This document shows, piece by piece, positions 44,540 through 53,452 of a DNA stretch of 64,000 bases. How positions within the stretch are numbered: position 1 is the stretch's first letter; each line of letters begins with the position of its first letter. The translations under genes and the position numbers were made by a program. The notes below the pieces were generated by a model. That model ran no database searches. It was given only the letters and a program-made list of their open reading frames with translations, and was not told the DNA's origin. Origin of the DNA: Flavobacterium aestivum (GTDB lineage Bacteria > Bacteroidota > Bacteroidia > Flavobacteriales > Flavobacteriaceae); contig NZ_CP113977.2 of NCBI RefSeq assembly GCF_026870175.2, forward strand, positions 682,001 to 746,000, in the 5' to 3' direction.

Positions 44540-45556
44540 ATGAAAGGCGTATTATTAATCAATTTAGGTTCTCCTGAAAGTCCAACTCCCAAAGATGTAA
44601 AACCCTATTTAGATGAATTTTTAATGGACAAATACGTGATTGATGTTCCGTATTTATTGAGAGCATTATTGGTTCGTGGTATTATTCTAAGAAAAAGACC
44701 TGAAAAAGCGGCTTCGGCTTACTCAAAAATATGGTGGGAGGAAGGTTCTCCTCTAGTGGTTCTTTCTAAAAGAATGCACGAAAAAGTTAAACCTCAAGCT
44801 AATGTTCCTGTTGCTTTAGCCATGCGTTATGGAAATCCTTCCTTACAAGCAGGTCTTCAGGAATTACAGGACAAAGGCGTTACCGAAGTATTGCTTTTTC
44901 CTTTGTACCCACACCACGCAATGTCGTCTACAGTTACCGTTATCGATAAGGCAGAAGAAGTTAGAAAAAAGCATTTCCCTAACATGAAATTCTCTTCTGT
45001 TCCCGCATTTTATAACAAACCTGATTACATCAAGAACTTATCTGATTCTATTCAAAAACATTTGAACGGATTTAATTACGATCATCTTTTGTTCTCTTAT
45101 CATGGACTTCCGGAGCGTCATATTCGCAAAACCGATATAACCAAATCGCACTGCAAAATTGATGGTTCTTGTTGCAACACTCCATCTCCAGCACACGAAT
45201 TTTGCTACCGTCACCAATGCTATGAAACCACGAGATTAGTAGTAAAGGCGTTAGGAATTCCAGAAGGCAAATACAGCCAAACTTTTCAATCGCGCTTGGC
45301 GGGAGACAAATGGCTTGAACCATATACAGATGTCGAAGTGAATAAAATGCCAGAACAAGGAATTAAGAATTTGGCTGTGGTAACTCCTGCATTTGTTGCT
45401 GATTGTTTAGAAACCCTGGAAGAAATTGCTATGGAAGCCAACCATCAATTCAAAGAACACGGAGGCGAGAATTTCTTGGCCGTTCCATGTTTGAATGATG
45501 ATGACGAATGGTGTGCCACAGTAAGCAAGTGGATTAACAATTGGGCAAAAGGATAA
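44540..45556 (+). CDS. hemH: Ferrochelatase
   Basis: This 338-residue enzyme inserts Fe2+ into protoporphyrin IX, the last step of protoheme synthesis. MKGVLLINLGSPESPTPKDVKPYLDEFL is the typical N-terminus. The catalytic His lies in LLFSYHGLPERHI, and the signature ends with FVADCLETLEEIAMEA. The Cys-rich stretch CKIDGSCCNTPSPAHEFCYRHQC is common in Bacteroidota ferrochelatases; whether it binds a metal centre here cannot be told. It is on the opposite strand from the other hem genes. Confidence 0.97.
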   Translation: MKGVLLINLGSPESPTPKDVKPYLDEFLMDKYVIDVPYLLRALLVRGIILRKRPEKAASAYSKIWWEEGSPLVVLSKRMHEKVKPQANVPVALAMRYGNPSLQAGLQELQDKGVTEVLLFPLYPHHAMSSTVTVIDKAEEVRKKHFPNMKFSSVPAFYNKPDYIKNLSDSIQKHLNGFNYDHLLFSYHGLPERHIRKTDITKSHCKIDGSCCNTPSPAHEFCYRHQCYETTRLVVKALGIPEGKYSQTFQSRLAGDKWLEPYTDVEVNKMPEQGIKNLAVVTPAFVADCLETLEEIAMEANHQFKEHGGENFLAVPCLNDDDEWCATVSKWINNWAKG

Positions 45557-45696
45557 TTGATTTATGATTTTAGAATGCCGATTTATATTATATCTTAGAT
45601 CAATAAATAGTAACGATTCTCTTTTTTAATTCTATTTAAAAAGAATCATCTGTTTATTCACATTCAATTCGAAAATCTTAAATCAAACAAATCAAA

Positions 45697-47052
45697 ATGG
45701 CCGTAACCTCAGTAGAATTAGGCACACAGGATATAAAGAAACTCTTGATCAAACAAGCGATTCCTTCTTCAATAGGTATATTATTCATGTCGATCAACAT
45801 TTTGGTCGACACCATATTTGTAGGACAATGGATTGGCTCTCTTGCCATTGCGGCGTTAACTGTTGTTTTGCCAATTACCTTCTTAATTTCATCATTAGGA
45901 ATGGCAATTGGTGTGGGTGGAGGATCTGTACTTTCTAGGGCTTTGGGCGCAAATGACAAAGAGAAAGCCAAACAAGTGTTTGGAAACCAAATCATGATGA
46001 CGTTCTTATTGTCTACCCTTTTTTCTGTTTTAGGACTTGTTTTTAGCGATCAGATATTGTTGCTTTTTGGAGCCAAAGGCACAATTATGGGACCCGCCAA
46101 AGAATTCTTTATCCCAATCATAATCAGTGTTCCTTTTTTGGCACTTTGCATGATGGGGAATAACATTATCCGAGCTGAAGGAAAAGCAAAATTTGCCATG
46201 GTCGCCATGATTATTCCTGCAATTGCAAATATTCTTTTAGACATTATTTTTATAAAGTTCTTGAATTTAGGTATTTTGGGAGCGGCGCTAGCTACATCCA
46301 TTTCTTATTTTTTGTGTTTTTTGTTTGTCTTTTGGTTTTTTATAACCGAAAGTGAATTGAAACTACAAGCTCGACATTTTAAATTTCAACTACCTATACT
46401 AAAAGAAATAGTAGAACTAAGTTTTGTTACTTTCTCCAGGCAAGGTGTTGTGAGTATATTAGCCATTATATTAAATCACACTTTATATAACTATGGAGGT
46501 GAACATTCTATAGCCATTTACGGAATAATCAGCAGAATGCTAATGTTTGCTTTATTCCCTATACTTGGAATCACACAGGGCTTTTTACCAATTGCTGGTT
46601 ATAATTATGGTGCAAAAAATACTGAAAGAGTACACGAAAGTGTTACTCTTTCTATAAAATATTCAGCCATTCTAGCCACCATTATTTTTATAATTATACT
46701 ATTCTTTGCCCGCTCCATAGTCTCTGTCTTCACTACTGACCCCAAAGTCATTGCCGAAACGCCAGCAGCCTTGCGCTGGGTTTTTGCAGCATCACCCATT
46801 ATTGCCATTCAACTTATCGGGGCTGCTTATTTTCAAGCTGCCGGCAAAGCCAAAAAAGCATTACTCCTAACGTTAAGCAAACAAGGCTTTTTCTTAATTC
46901 CTTTAGTGCTTTTATTACCAAATTTTTTAGGTATTTTTGGAGTATGGATTGCTTTTCCAATTGCCGATGTTTTATCAACACTCGTTACCGGTTATTTCCT
47001 AAAAAAAGAAATGAATTTCAAACAAAAGACAACAACCCATGGAGTATTATAA
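45697..47052 (+). CDS. MATE-family efflux transporter
   Basis: This 451-residue polytopic membrane protein has about 12 helices in two MATE halves: SINILVDTIFVGQWIGSLAIAALTVVLPI and GVGGGSVLSRALGANDKEKAKQVFGNQ in the first, and GITQGFLPIAGYNYGAKNTERVHESV in the second. It is a Na+- or H+-coupled exporter. Its stop overlaps the hemJ start by 14 bp, so the two are translated together; export of a porphyrin-related compound is conceivable but unproven. Confidence 0.9.
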   Translation: MAVTSVELGTQDIKKLLIKQAIPSSIGILFMSINILVDTIFVGQWIGSLAIAALTVVLPITFLISSLGMAIGVGGGSVLSRALGANDKEKAKQVFGNQIMMTFLLSTLFSVLGLVFSDQILLLFGAKGTIMGPAKEFFIPIIISVPFLALCMMGNNIIRAEGKAKFAMVAMIIPAIANILLDIIFIKFLNLGILGAALATSISYFLCFLFVFWFFITESELKLQARHFKFQLPILKEIVELSFVTFSRQGVVSILAIILNHTLYNYGGEHSIAIYGIISRMLMFALFPILGITQGFLPIAGYNYGAKNTERVHESVTLSIKYSAILATIIFIIILFFARSIVSVFTTDPKVIAETPAALRWVFAASPIIAIQLIGAAYFQAAGKAKKALLLTLSKQGFFLIPLVLLLPNFLGIFGVWIAFPIADVLSTLVTGYFLKKEMNFKQKTTTHGVL

Positions 47053-47593
47053 TTACTTAAAATCATTACACCTCATCTTTGTAATTACTTGGTTTGCTGG
47101 TTTATTCTATATCGTTCGATTATTTGTGTACCAAATAGAAGCTGCCGATAAGCCTTCTCCAGAAAAAGAGATTCTTCAAAAACAATATAAAATTATGACG
47201 TACCGTTTGTGGTACATTATCACATGGCCATCAGCTATATTGGCCAGTTTTTTTGCTTTTTGGATGTTGTTTTTTACAGAAATTGGCAATGCTTGGTTAC
47301 AAATGCCCTGGATGCATGTAAAACTTTGTTTTGTTTTTTTACTGTATTTATACCATTTAAAATGCCAGCAAATATTCAATCAATTGCAAAGAGACGAAGT
47401 AAAGTACACCACAAATTACATGAGATTGTGGAATGAAGGAGCAACCATCATTCTATTTGCCGTTGTCTTTTTAGTAATTTTAAAAAATGCCGTGAATTGG
47501 ATTTATGGAGTCGTGGGTATCTTTTTGTTTTCGATTACCATCATGCTTGGTTTTAAATTTTATAAGAGAATAAGAGAGCGAAATAAATCGTAG
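47039..47593 (+). CDS. hemJ: Protoporphyrinogen IX oxidase, HemJ type
   Basis: This 184-residue membrane protein has four to five helices. The HemJ pattern is clear: YLKSLHLIFVITWFAGLFYIVRLFVYQIEA with the conserved His, then MTYRLWYIITWPSAILA and WMHVKLCFVFLLYLYHLKCQ. HemJ oxidises protoporphyrinogen IX to protoporphyrin IX. It complements the other hem genes of the cluster and supplies the ferrochelatase substrate. Start ATG 47039 lies inside the MATE gene, and the histidine kinase begins 3 bp after its stop. Confidence 0.92.
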   Translation: MEYYNYLKSLHLIFVITWFAGLFYIVRLFVYQIEAADKPSPEKEILQKQYKIMTYRLWYIITWPSAILASFFAFWMLFFTEIGNAWLQMPWMHVKLCFVFLLYLYHLKCQQIFNQLQRDEVKYTTNYMRLWNEGATIILFAVVFLVILKNAVNWIYGVVGIFLFSITIMLGFKFYKRIRERNKS

Positions 47594-47595
47594 TT

Positions 47596-49068
47596 ATGTT
47601 TAAAAATTTTAAGATTCCCTTAATTTCATTACGTGTTAGAATCTTTCTGTCGATGATTGTTTTAATCATCGCAACCTCAATATTGCTCATAACTATCTCT
47701 ATAATACAATACAAAAGTGTAGCTAAAGAATACAATCAAAGACGGATAGAAGGCATAGAATTTTATGTAAAAAAGCACATCAATTATATCCTTTCAAACA
47801 CAACCTATCCTCTGATTGATGAAAATATAAAACTAATTTTTAAGGATAAAATCCACGAAATGTCGGACATCCAAAATGTGGAAATCCGAATTTATTCCCT
47901 GGAGGGAAAATTGCTTCAATCGTCTAAAGAATCTTTCTCTGTAGAGTCGCAATCCCCTACAGTTTCGAAATTCATACTTCGATTAGTACAATCCTCTATC
48001 AACAAAAGATATGTTGACGTCAAAACGATTAATGGCATTAAGTATCGCTCTTCCTATAGTCTGATAAAGAACAAAAAATTCAAACCTATTGGCATTCTCA
48101 ATTTACCCAACATACCCGATGATGGTTATTATGAAAAAGAATTAAACAATTTCCTGATTCACTTGGCACAAGTGTACACCTTTATGATTATTGTGGCTTT
48201 TGCATTTGCTTATTTTTTATCCTCTTTTGTAACCAAGCCCATCAATGATTTTGCAAAAAAATTGAGCGGTACCAGATTGAATCGAAAAAACGAAAAAATC
48301 CCGTTTTCGGCCAAGATTAAAGAAATAAACATGTTATTGATTGCCTACAATAGGATGATTGAAGAACTCGAAAGAAACGCCGTAAAACTGGCCCAAAACG
48401 AAAGAGACTTAGCTTGGAGAGAAATGGCAAAACAAGTGGCACACGAAATCAAGAATCCGCTTACGCCTATGCGACTCACGGTACAAAGTTTCCAACGAAA
48501 ATTTAGTCCTGAAGACCCTAATATTAAACAAAAATTGAATGATTTTGCCGAATCATTAATTCAGCAAATAGATACAATGAGTTCAGTAGCTTCAGCATTT
48601 TCTAATTTTGCTTCTATGCCTGCGCAACAAAACGAGGTCCTGAACGTTGTTGAAGTTGTAGAACTTACCTTAGATATATTTAATGAAGATTATATTGTTT
48701 TTGAATGTTCCGAAAATGAGATCATTTCAAAAATAGACCGTACGCAACTTATTAGAATCATTACCAATTTGGTTAAGAATGCTATACAGTCCATTCCGGA
48801 AGATCAGGAGACCAAAATGGTATTGGTTACCATAAAAAAAATAGCAAACGAAGTCGTAATTGCCATAAAAGATAACGGAACCGGAATTGATCCTCACCAT
48901 GTAGCTAATATATTTGAACCAAAATTTACCACCAAAAACAGCGGAATGGGTTTAGGTCTTGGAATTATAAAAAACATTATCGAAAACTACAAAGGAACGA
49001 TTACCTTTGAAACTAAATTTGGAAGCGGAACCATTTTTACGGTTACTCTACCCATCATTAACACTTAA
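47596..49068 (+). CDS. NtrY-like membrane sensor histidine kinase, orphan
   Basis: This 490-residue protein has a TM helix at about 13-35, an extracytoplasmic sensor region to about 195, a second TM (YTFMIIVAFAFAYFLSSF) and a HAMP-like linker (TKPINDFAKKLSG). The dimerisation domain carries phospho-accepting His283 in QVAHEIKNPLTPMRLT. The ATPase domain shows NLVKNAIQSI (N box), IKDNGTGID (G1) and GMGLGLGIIKNI (G2). No response regulator gene lies near, so the partner is unknown. It follows hemJ by 3 bp and is probably in the same transcript. Confidence 0.9.
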   Translation: MFKNFKIPLISLRVRIFLSMIVLIIATSILLITISIIQYKSVAKEYNQRRIEGIEFYVKKHINYILSNTTYPLIDENIKLIFKDKIHEMSDIQNVEIRIYSLEGKLLQSSKESFSVESQSPTVSKFILRLVQSSINKRYVDVKTINGIKYRSSYSLIKNKKFKPIGILNLPNIPDDGYYEKELNNFLIHLAQVYTFMIIVAFAFAYFLSSFVTKPINDFAKKLSGTRLNRKNEKIPFSAKIKEINMLLIAYNRMIEELERNAVKLAQNERDLAWREMAKQVAHEIKNPLTPMRLTVQSFQRKFSPEDPNIKQKLNDFAESLIQQIDTMSSVASAFSNFASMPAQQNEVLNVVEVVELTLDIFNEDYIVFECSENEIISKIDRTQLIRIITNLVKNAIQSIPEDQETKMVLVTIKKIANEVVIAIKDNGTGIDPHHVANIFEPKFTTKNSGMGLGLGIIKNIIENYKGTITFETKFGSGTIFTVTLPIINT

Positions 49069-49077
49069 AACAGCAAA

Positions 49078-49860
49078 ATGAACTACGAAAACTTATTAAT
49101 TACAATAGAAAACAACATCGCAACCGTTGTGATCAATAGACCAACCAAACTAAATGCTTTGAATATTGCAACGATAAATGACTTGCATAAAGCCATTAAA
49201 GTATTGGGTAAAAACAAAGAAATTCAAGCTATCATACTTACAGGTAGCGGAGAAAAAGCGTTTGTTGCTGGAGCAGACATCTCAGAGTTTGCTCATTTTA
49301 CTATTGAAGAAGGTGTACAACTGGCTTTTCAAGGGCAAGAGCTTCTATTTAATTTCATAGAAAATCTAAAAACTCCAGTTATAGCGGCTGTTAATGGTTT
49401 TGCTTTGGGTGGTGGACTAGAATTAGCTATGGCTTGCCATTTTAGAGTAGCTTCAGACAATGCCAAAATGGGGCTTCCGGAAGTATCTCTTGGAGTTATC
49501 CCAGGTTATGGAGGAACACAACGTTTACCTCAATTGATTGGTAAGGGTCGTGCAATGGAATTGATAATGACTGCAGGAATGATTACTGCCGATGAAGCCA
49601 AGCAATACGGTTTGGTAAATCACGTAGTACCACAAGCTGAGTTAATAGAATTTTGTACTGGTATTGCCCAAAAAATCATAAAAAACTCTCCTTTTGCCAT
49701 TGGTAGAGCCATCAAAGCGATTAATGCTAATTTTGTAGATGGTAAAAATGGTTATGAAACCGAAATCAAAAACTTTGGAAAATGTTTTGGAACCCAAGAT
49801 TTTAGTGAAGGTACCAAAGCGTTTTTAGAAAAAAGAAAAGCTGTTTTTACTGGGAAATAA
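49078..49860 (+). CDS. Enoyl-CoA hydratase (crotonase family)
   Basis: This 260-residue cytosolic protein hydrates trans-2-enoyl-CoA in fatty-acid or amino-acid degradation. Both catalytic glutamates are in place: GGGLELAMACHFRVAS and LPEVSLGVIPGYGGTQRLP. The oxyanion-hole segment FVAGADISEF is normal. Having both Glu residues favours hydratase over isomerase or decarboxylase members of the family. It lies 9 bp behind the kinase gene. Confidence 0.92.
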   Translation: MNYENLLITIENNIATVVINRPTKLNALNIATINDLHKAIKVLGKNKEIQAIILTGSGEKAFVAGADISEFAHFTIEEGVQLAFQGQELLFNFIENLKTPVIAAVNGFALGGGLELAMACHFRVASDNAKMGLPEVSLGVIPGYGGTQRLPQLIGKGRAMELIMTAGMITADEAKQYGLVNHVVPQAELIEFCTGIAQKIIKNSPFAIGRAIKAINANFVDGKNGYETEIKNFGKCFGTQDFSEGTKAFLEKRKAVFTGK

Positions 49861-49870
49861 TATTAATTAC

Positions 49871-51556
49871 ATGAATAAAATAATTGTTGTACTCGGAATT
49901 ATAATGATTTCCATTTCAACTTTTGCGCAAACTATTCCTTTTAAAATTCAAAAAAGCGAGCTTTTTAAAGATGAGTATAAAGAATCTCACATAGTACTTT
50001 CCGAAGAAGATGGAAATGGAGGAGTTTTAATAGTAAGATCCTATGAAAGAAGTTTTTCAGGAAAAAGAGGATACTATATTGAGCATTATGATTCAAATTT
50101 AAAACTTATAAAAGAGTTTGATTATGAATTAAAACATACTGGAACACAAAAATATAAATTTGAATTAGGTGTCTTTACAATGTTAGACAACTTAAATATC
50201 ATTCAAGTTTTTTATGATATAAATGAGAGAGCCTACATATGTCTTGCACACTGTATTAACAAAAATGATCTTAATACCACTCAAAAAGAGCTATTTAGAT
50301 TTACTCGTGAAGAAATAAAACAATATGGAAATTTTGATCTATCGGAGAGTTTTTTTAAAAGCTTTCGAAACGACTCCTTTTTAAATGGTGATTTTTCTTC
50401 TAAAGGAAATAGAAATACATTCTCATTAAATCCTTTTAATTCAAAACACGATACTAGTTCATCTTTTGGAAATAATTCAGGAATTGCAATAGTAATTAAT
50501 AAAGATAAAAATGCGTTTTCAATAGGAATTGATTTTAACGGCAAAAAAGCTGAAACATTAAAACTGTACTTATTTGATGATAAACTAAATAAAAAAAATG
50601 ACCTTACTTATTCCAAAGAAATCAAAGACAGTAAATATATATTTCAAAATATTAATTTGTCAAAAGATGGAAATTCAATTTATCTCTTAAGTAAATCTTT
50701 TACACCAAATCAAAAAAGTAAAGAAAAAGGGGGTAAATACCAATTCGAAATAACAAAATTTAATCAAGATAAAGAGGTCACAAACACTTTTGAAACTGAA
50801 GAACATTTCATAGGTTCTTTAAAAACTATCACAGAGGAAGACAGACTAATTTGCTGTGGATTTTATTCTGACATTAATGATTCTAAATACAAAGGGATAT
50901 GCTATTTTAAATTAGATGCAAATTCTCTAACGCTTTTAAAAACAAAATACAATCCGTTTTCTGAGCAATTTATGATTGATAAATATGGGGAGGAAAAAGA
51001 TAAAGAATTAAAATATTTAACTTTTAAAAATTATCTTTTTACTAAAGACAATGAATTATTATTTAATGCCCAGGAAGAATATTCAGTTACTTCAAATAAC
51101 ACGGCAATTGGCGTGAATAGCATGTTTATTAATAATGGTAGTCGAACTTATTTTAACTATGGTGATATTGTAACCGTAAAATTGAGTATTGATGGTGATT
51201 TAGTTTGGGCAAGAAATATTAACAAAAAGCAAGCTTACCAGTATGATGAAGATGAGAGCTACGTTTCCTATACAGCATCAATTGTAGAAGATATGCCTTA
51301 TTACTTTATTAATGGTGGAAAAAAAATAAAACAATTAGACAATAATAGAATAGAATTTGAAGATTCAAACAAAAATAAATCAAATCTTTATCTGATCAGA
51401 ATAAAAAATAATGGTGAATTTGAATTTGAAAAAGTCCTAGATGATGAAAAAAATGAAGTACCCTTTATGGTCTCAAAAGGTGTTCAATTAGATAATTCTG
51501 TTTTTTTTCTAGGATCCAACGGGAGTAAGAAACAACTCTTAAAAGTAACTTTATAA
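49871..51556 (+). CDS. Uncharacterised exported protein
   Basis: This 561-residue protein has a signal peptide (MNKIIVVLGIIMISISTFAQ). I do not recognise the rest: it is rich in Lys, Asn, Asp and Phe and looks beta-repetitive (blade-like strands such as KLYLFDDKLNKKNDLTYSK; NINLSKDGNSIYLLSKSF), so a beta-propeller is possible. The coding DNA seems more AT-rich than its neighbours. It starts 10 bp after the hydratase stop. No sorting domain for type IX export is seen, so it is probably periplasmic or outer-membrane associated. Confidence 0.65.
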   Translation: MNKIIVVLGIIMISISTFAQTIPFKIQKSELFKDEYKESHIVLSEEDGNGGVLIVRSYERSFSGKRGYYIEHYDSNLKLIKEFDYELKHTGTQKYKFELGVFTMLDNLNIIQVFYDINERAYICLAHCINKNDLNTTQKELFRFTREEIKQYGNFDLSESFFKSFRNDSFLNGDFSSKGNRNTFSLNPFNSKHDTSSSFGNNSGIAIVINKDKNAFSIGIDFNGKKAETLKLYLFDDKLNKKNDLTYSKEIKDSKYIFQNINLSKDGNSIYLLSKSFTPNQKSKEKGGKYQFEITKFNQDKEVTNTFETEEHFIGSLKTITEEDRLICCGFYSDINDSKYKGICYFKLDANSLTLLKTKYNPFSEQFMIDKYGEEKDKELKYLTFKNYLFTKDNELLFNAQEEYSVTSNNTAIGVNSMFINNGSRTYFNYGDIVTVKLSIDGDLVWARNINKKQAYQYDEDESYVSYTASIVEDMPYYFINGGKKIKQLDNNRIEFEDSNKNKSNLYLIRIKNNGEFEFEKVLDDEKNEVPFMVSKGVQLDNSVFFLGSNGSKKQLLKVTL

Positions 51557-51705
51557 ACTCGAATTAACTACATCATAAAATTACTTTTTGAGAATAGAAT
51601 ATTCCATTGAAAAATAAATATTTCAGATATCAGGAAGTTCTTTAATTCACAAGCCCTAATTTTGTGCTTTCCATTTATAAATTTCATTACCTAAAAATAA
51701 AATCT

Positions 51706-52101
51706 ATGTTATTCCTACCTGTATTTGCTGAATTCTGGGAAAAAGTAAAAGAAAGCATCGAGAATAAAACGTATGCCAAATTAACCCTTGCCAAAACCAT
51801 AGGCGATACTGAATTGAAAAACATTTATGTTCGCCCTGTTTTGAATGATGATGTCTTTAGTCTTTCGGTTATAGCCCGTTATAAAACTGAAGAAATTGAA
51901 AGTTTTCACACCCTTGATGAAGCCTACCATTTTCTGGCTTCATACATGAATAATCCATTTTTGACAGCTCTTTTATTCACTACCGAAAATGACATCACCT
52001 TTAAAATCAACAAAAAAAGAGCAGGAAGCATTATTGAACAAGCTCCTACTTTTAAGAATGCATCTGATGTGATTTTGGAAATGAAAGAAAAGGGTCTTTA
52101 G
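51706..52101 (+). CDS. Uncharacterised small cytosolic protein
   Basis: The ATG at 51706 (MLFLPVFAEFWEKVKESIEN) is preferred over a GTG 14 codons upstream that would add an odd basic stretch. The resulting 131-residue protein has no signal or membrane segment. It has mixed alpha/beta character (TYAKLTLAKTIGDTELKNIYVRPV; SLSVIARYKTEEIESFHTLDEA). I cannot assign a family. It is followed by a strong bidirectional hairpin. Confidence 0.6.
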   Translation: MLFLPVFAEFWEKVKESIENKTYAKLTLAKTIGDTELKNIYVRPVLNDDVFSLSVIARYKTEEIESFHTLDEAYHFLASYMNNPFLTALLFTTENDITFKINKKRAGSIIEQAPTFKNASDVILEMKEKGL

Positions 52102-52113
52102 ATTGTAAATAAC

Positions 52114-52141
52114 AAGTCCCGATAGCAAACTATCGGGACTT
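52114..52141. terminator. Bidirectional hairpin between convergent genes
   Basis: AAGTCCCGATAG (52114-52125) and CTATCGGGACTT (52130-52141) form a perfect 12-bp stem with loop CAAA. It separates a plus-strand and a minus-strand gene and can end both transcripts. It shares arms with the palindrome at 36612-36631. Confidence 0.85.
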
Positions 52142-52147
52142 ATTATT

Positions 52148-52630
52148 TTATTTATTTCCGTGTTGCATGATTTCTTTTGGGAATTTGTCTAAAATAAGAT
52201 TCAAATTGATGTTGTGCTCCAAATAAGCTTTAAGTCCTGCCAGAACAATGGTAAAACCACCGGTTGAATCCTTGATTGTTTCTAATAATTCGTCTCCCGT
52301 TTTATCAAAACCATAATGTGTAATACTCACAAAAGTATTACCGTCACTTAGTGTTTTAAACTCAAAATCTACATTTGTTGGTTTTTCCGAAGTAAACCAT
52401 TCAATGGCTATTTTTTGATTTACCACAATTTCTTTGACTACCACTTTGGTCGAGAAATTATACATTTCCCATTCCCAAGTTACAGTTTTACCAACTTCTA
52501 ATTTATCACTCCCTTTGGTAAACCAAAAGTGTTTTGTCAATTCGGGATCAATAAATGCTTGGAAAACTTCTGAAACTGGCTTTCTAATTAGCATTTGGGC
52601 TTCTGAACATTTTAGATTATTCTCTGACAT
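52148..52630 (-). CDS. SRPBCC/AHSA1-domain protein
   Basis: This 160-residue protein has the START-like AHSA1 fold: AQMLIRKPVSEVFQAFIDPELTKHFWFTKGSDKLEVGKTVTWEW at the N-terminus and GFTIVLAGLKAYLEHNINLNLI at the end. Such proteins bind hydrophobic ligands or chaperones; the ligand here is unknown. Its stop is 7 bp from the shared hairpin. Confidence 0.85.
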   Translation of the reverse strand: MSENNLKCSEAQMLIRKPVSEVFQAFIDPELTKHFWFTKGSDKLEVGKTVTWEWEMYNFSTKVVVKEIVVNQKIAIEWFTSEKPTNVDFEFKTLSDGNTFVSITHYGFDKTGDELLETIKDSTGGFTIVLAGLKAYLEHNINLNLILDKFPKEIMQHGNK

Positions 52631-52708
52631 ATTTTATACTTTTATTAGTGATTCTTTATTAAAACACGAAAAAATTATTCCGTCAAAAAATATCTGAAAC
52701 TCTGAAAC

Positions 52709-53362
52709 CTACAATTCTCCATCCCACTCAGCGTAAAACTGAGCCAAAAAGCCCATCATGTATTGATGTCTTCCCTGGGCTATTTGCTTACCTGTTTCAG
52801 TATTCATTTTATCTTTTAACAACAATAATTTTTCATAAAAATGATTAATTGTTGGTGTCTGACTGTTTTTATATTCTTCCTTGGTCATGTTCAAATTTGG
52901 CGTAATTTGAGGGTTATACAGCGCTCTGTTTTTAAAACCTCCATAATTAAACGCTCTTGCGATTCCAATGGCTCCTATAGCATCCAAACGGTCTGCGTCC
53001 TGAACGATATCCAATTCTATAGACGAGAATACCTTTTCAGTATTTCCGCCCTTAAAAGAGACATTATTTATGATTTGAATCACATGCTCTATTACTGATT
53101 CCGGAACTGATTCGCTTTCTAAAAATTCACGAGCCATTTTTGGACCAATCGTTTCATCTCCGTTATGAAATTTACTGTCTGCAATATCATGGAGCAATGC
53201 CCCAAGTTTTACTACGGTTTCATCACAAATTTCGCCATTTGCAATCAAGAGTGCGTTCTTATATACCCTTTGAATATGGAACCAATCGTGTCCCCCTTCG
53301 GCATTAGCTAATTTTTCTTTTACAAAAAGGATTGTTTTATTTATTAAATCTAAATTACTCAT
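52709..53362 (-). CDS. HD-domain phosphohydrolase
   Basis: This 217-residue protein has the HD motif: AEGGHDWFHIQRVYKNA (first His), LGALLHDIADSKFHNGD (HD pair) and IVQDADRLDAIGAIGIARAF (last Asp). These metal-ligand positions are complete, as in YedJ-like proteins that hydrolyse nucleotides or other phosphoesters. The substrate is unknown. A terminator from the upstream desaturase gene separates it from the lipid pair. Confidence 0.88.
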   Translation of the reverse strand: MSNLDLINKTILFVKEKLANAEGGHDWFHIQRVYKNALLIANGEICDETVVKLGALLHDIADSKFHNGDETIGPKMAREFLESESVPESVIEHVIQIINNVSFKGGNTEKVFSSIELDIVQDADRLDAIGAIGIARAFNYGGFKNRALYNPQITPNLNMTKEEYKNSQTPTINHFYEKLLLLKDKMNTETGKQIAQGRHQYMMGFLAQFYAEWDGEL

Positions 53363-53378
53363 CTATACTTTTGCTTAT

Positions 53379-53419
53379 AAAAAAAGCTGACTTTCAAAGT
53401 ATAAACCTCAAAAATCAGC
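53379..53419 (-). terminator. Intrinsic terminator of the desaturase gene
   Basis: On the minus strand GCTGA (53419-53415) pairs with TCAGC (53390-53386), with partial pairing inside, and the stem is followed by seven T. It lies 34 bp beyond the desaturase stop. Confidence 0.7.
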
Positions 53420-53452
53420 CCTATTAATTTTAAAAAATCTGAATTCTAAAAT

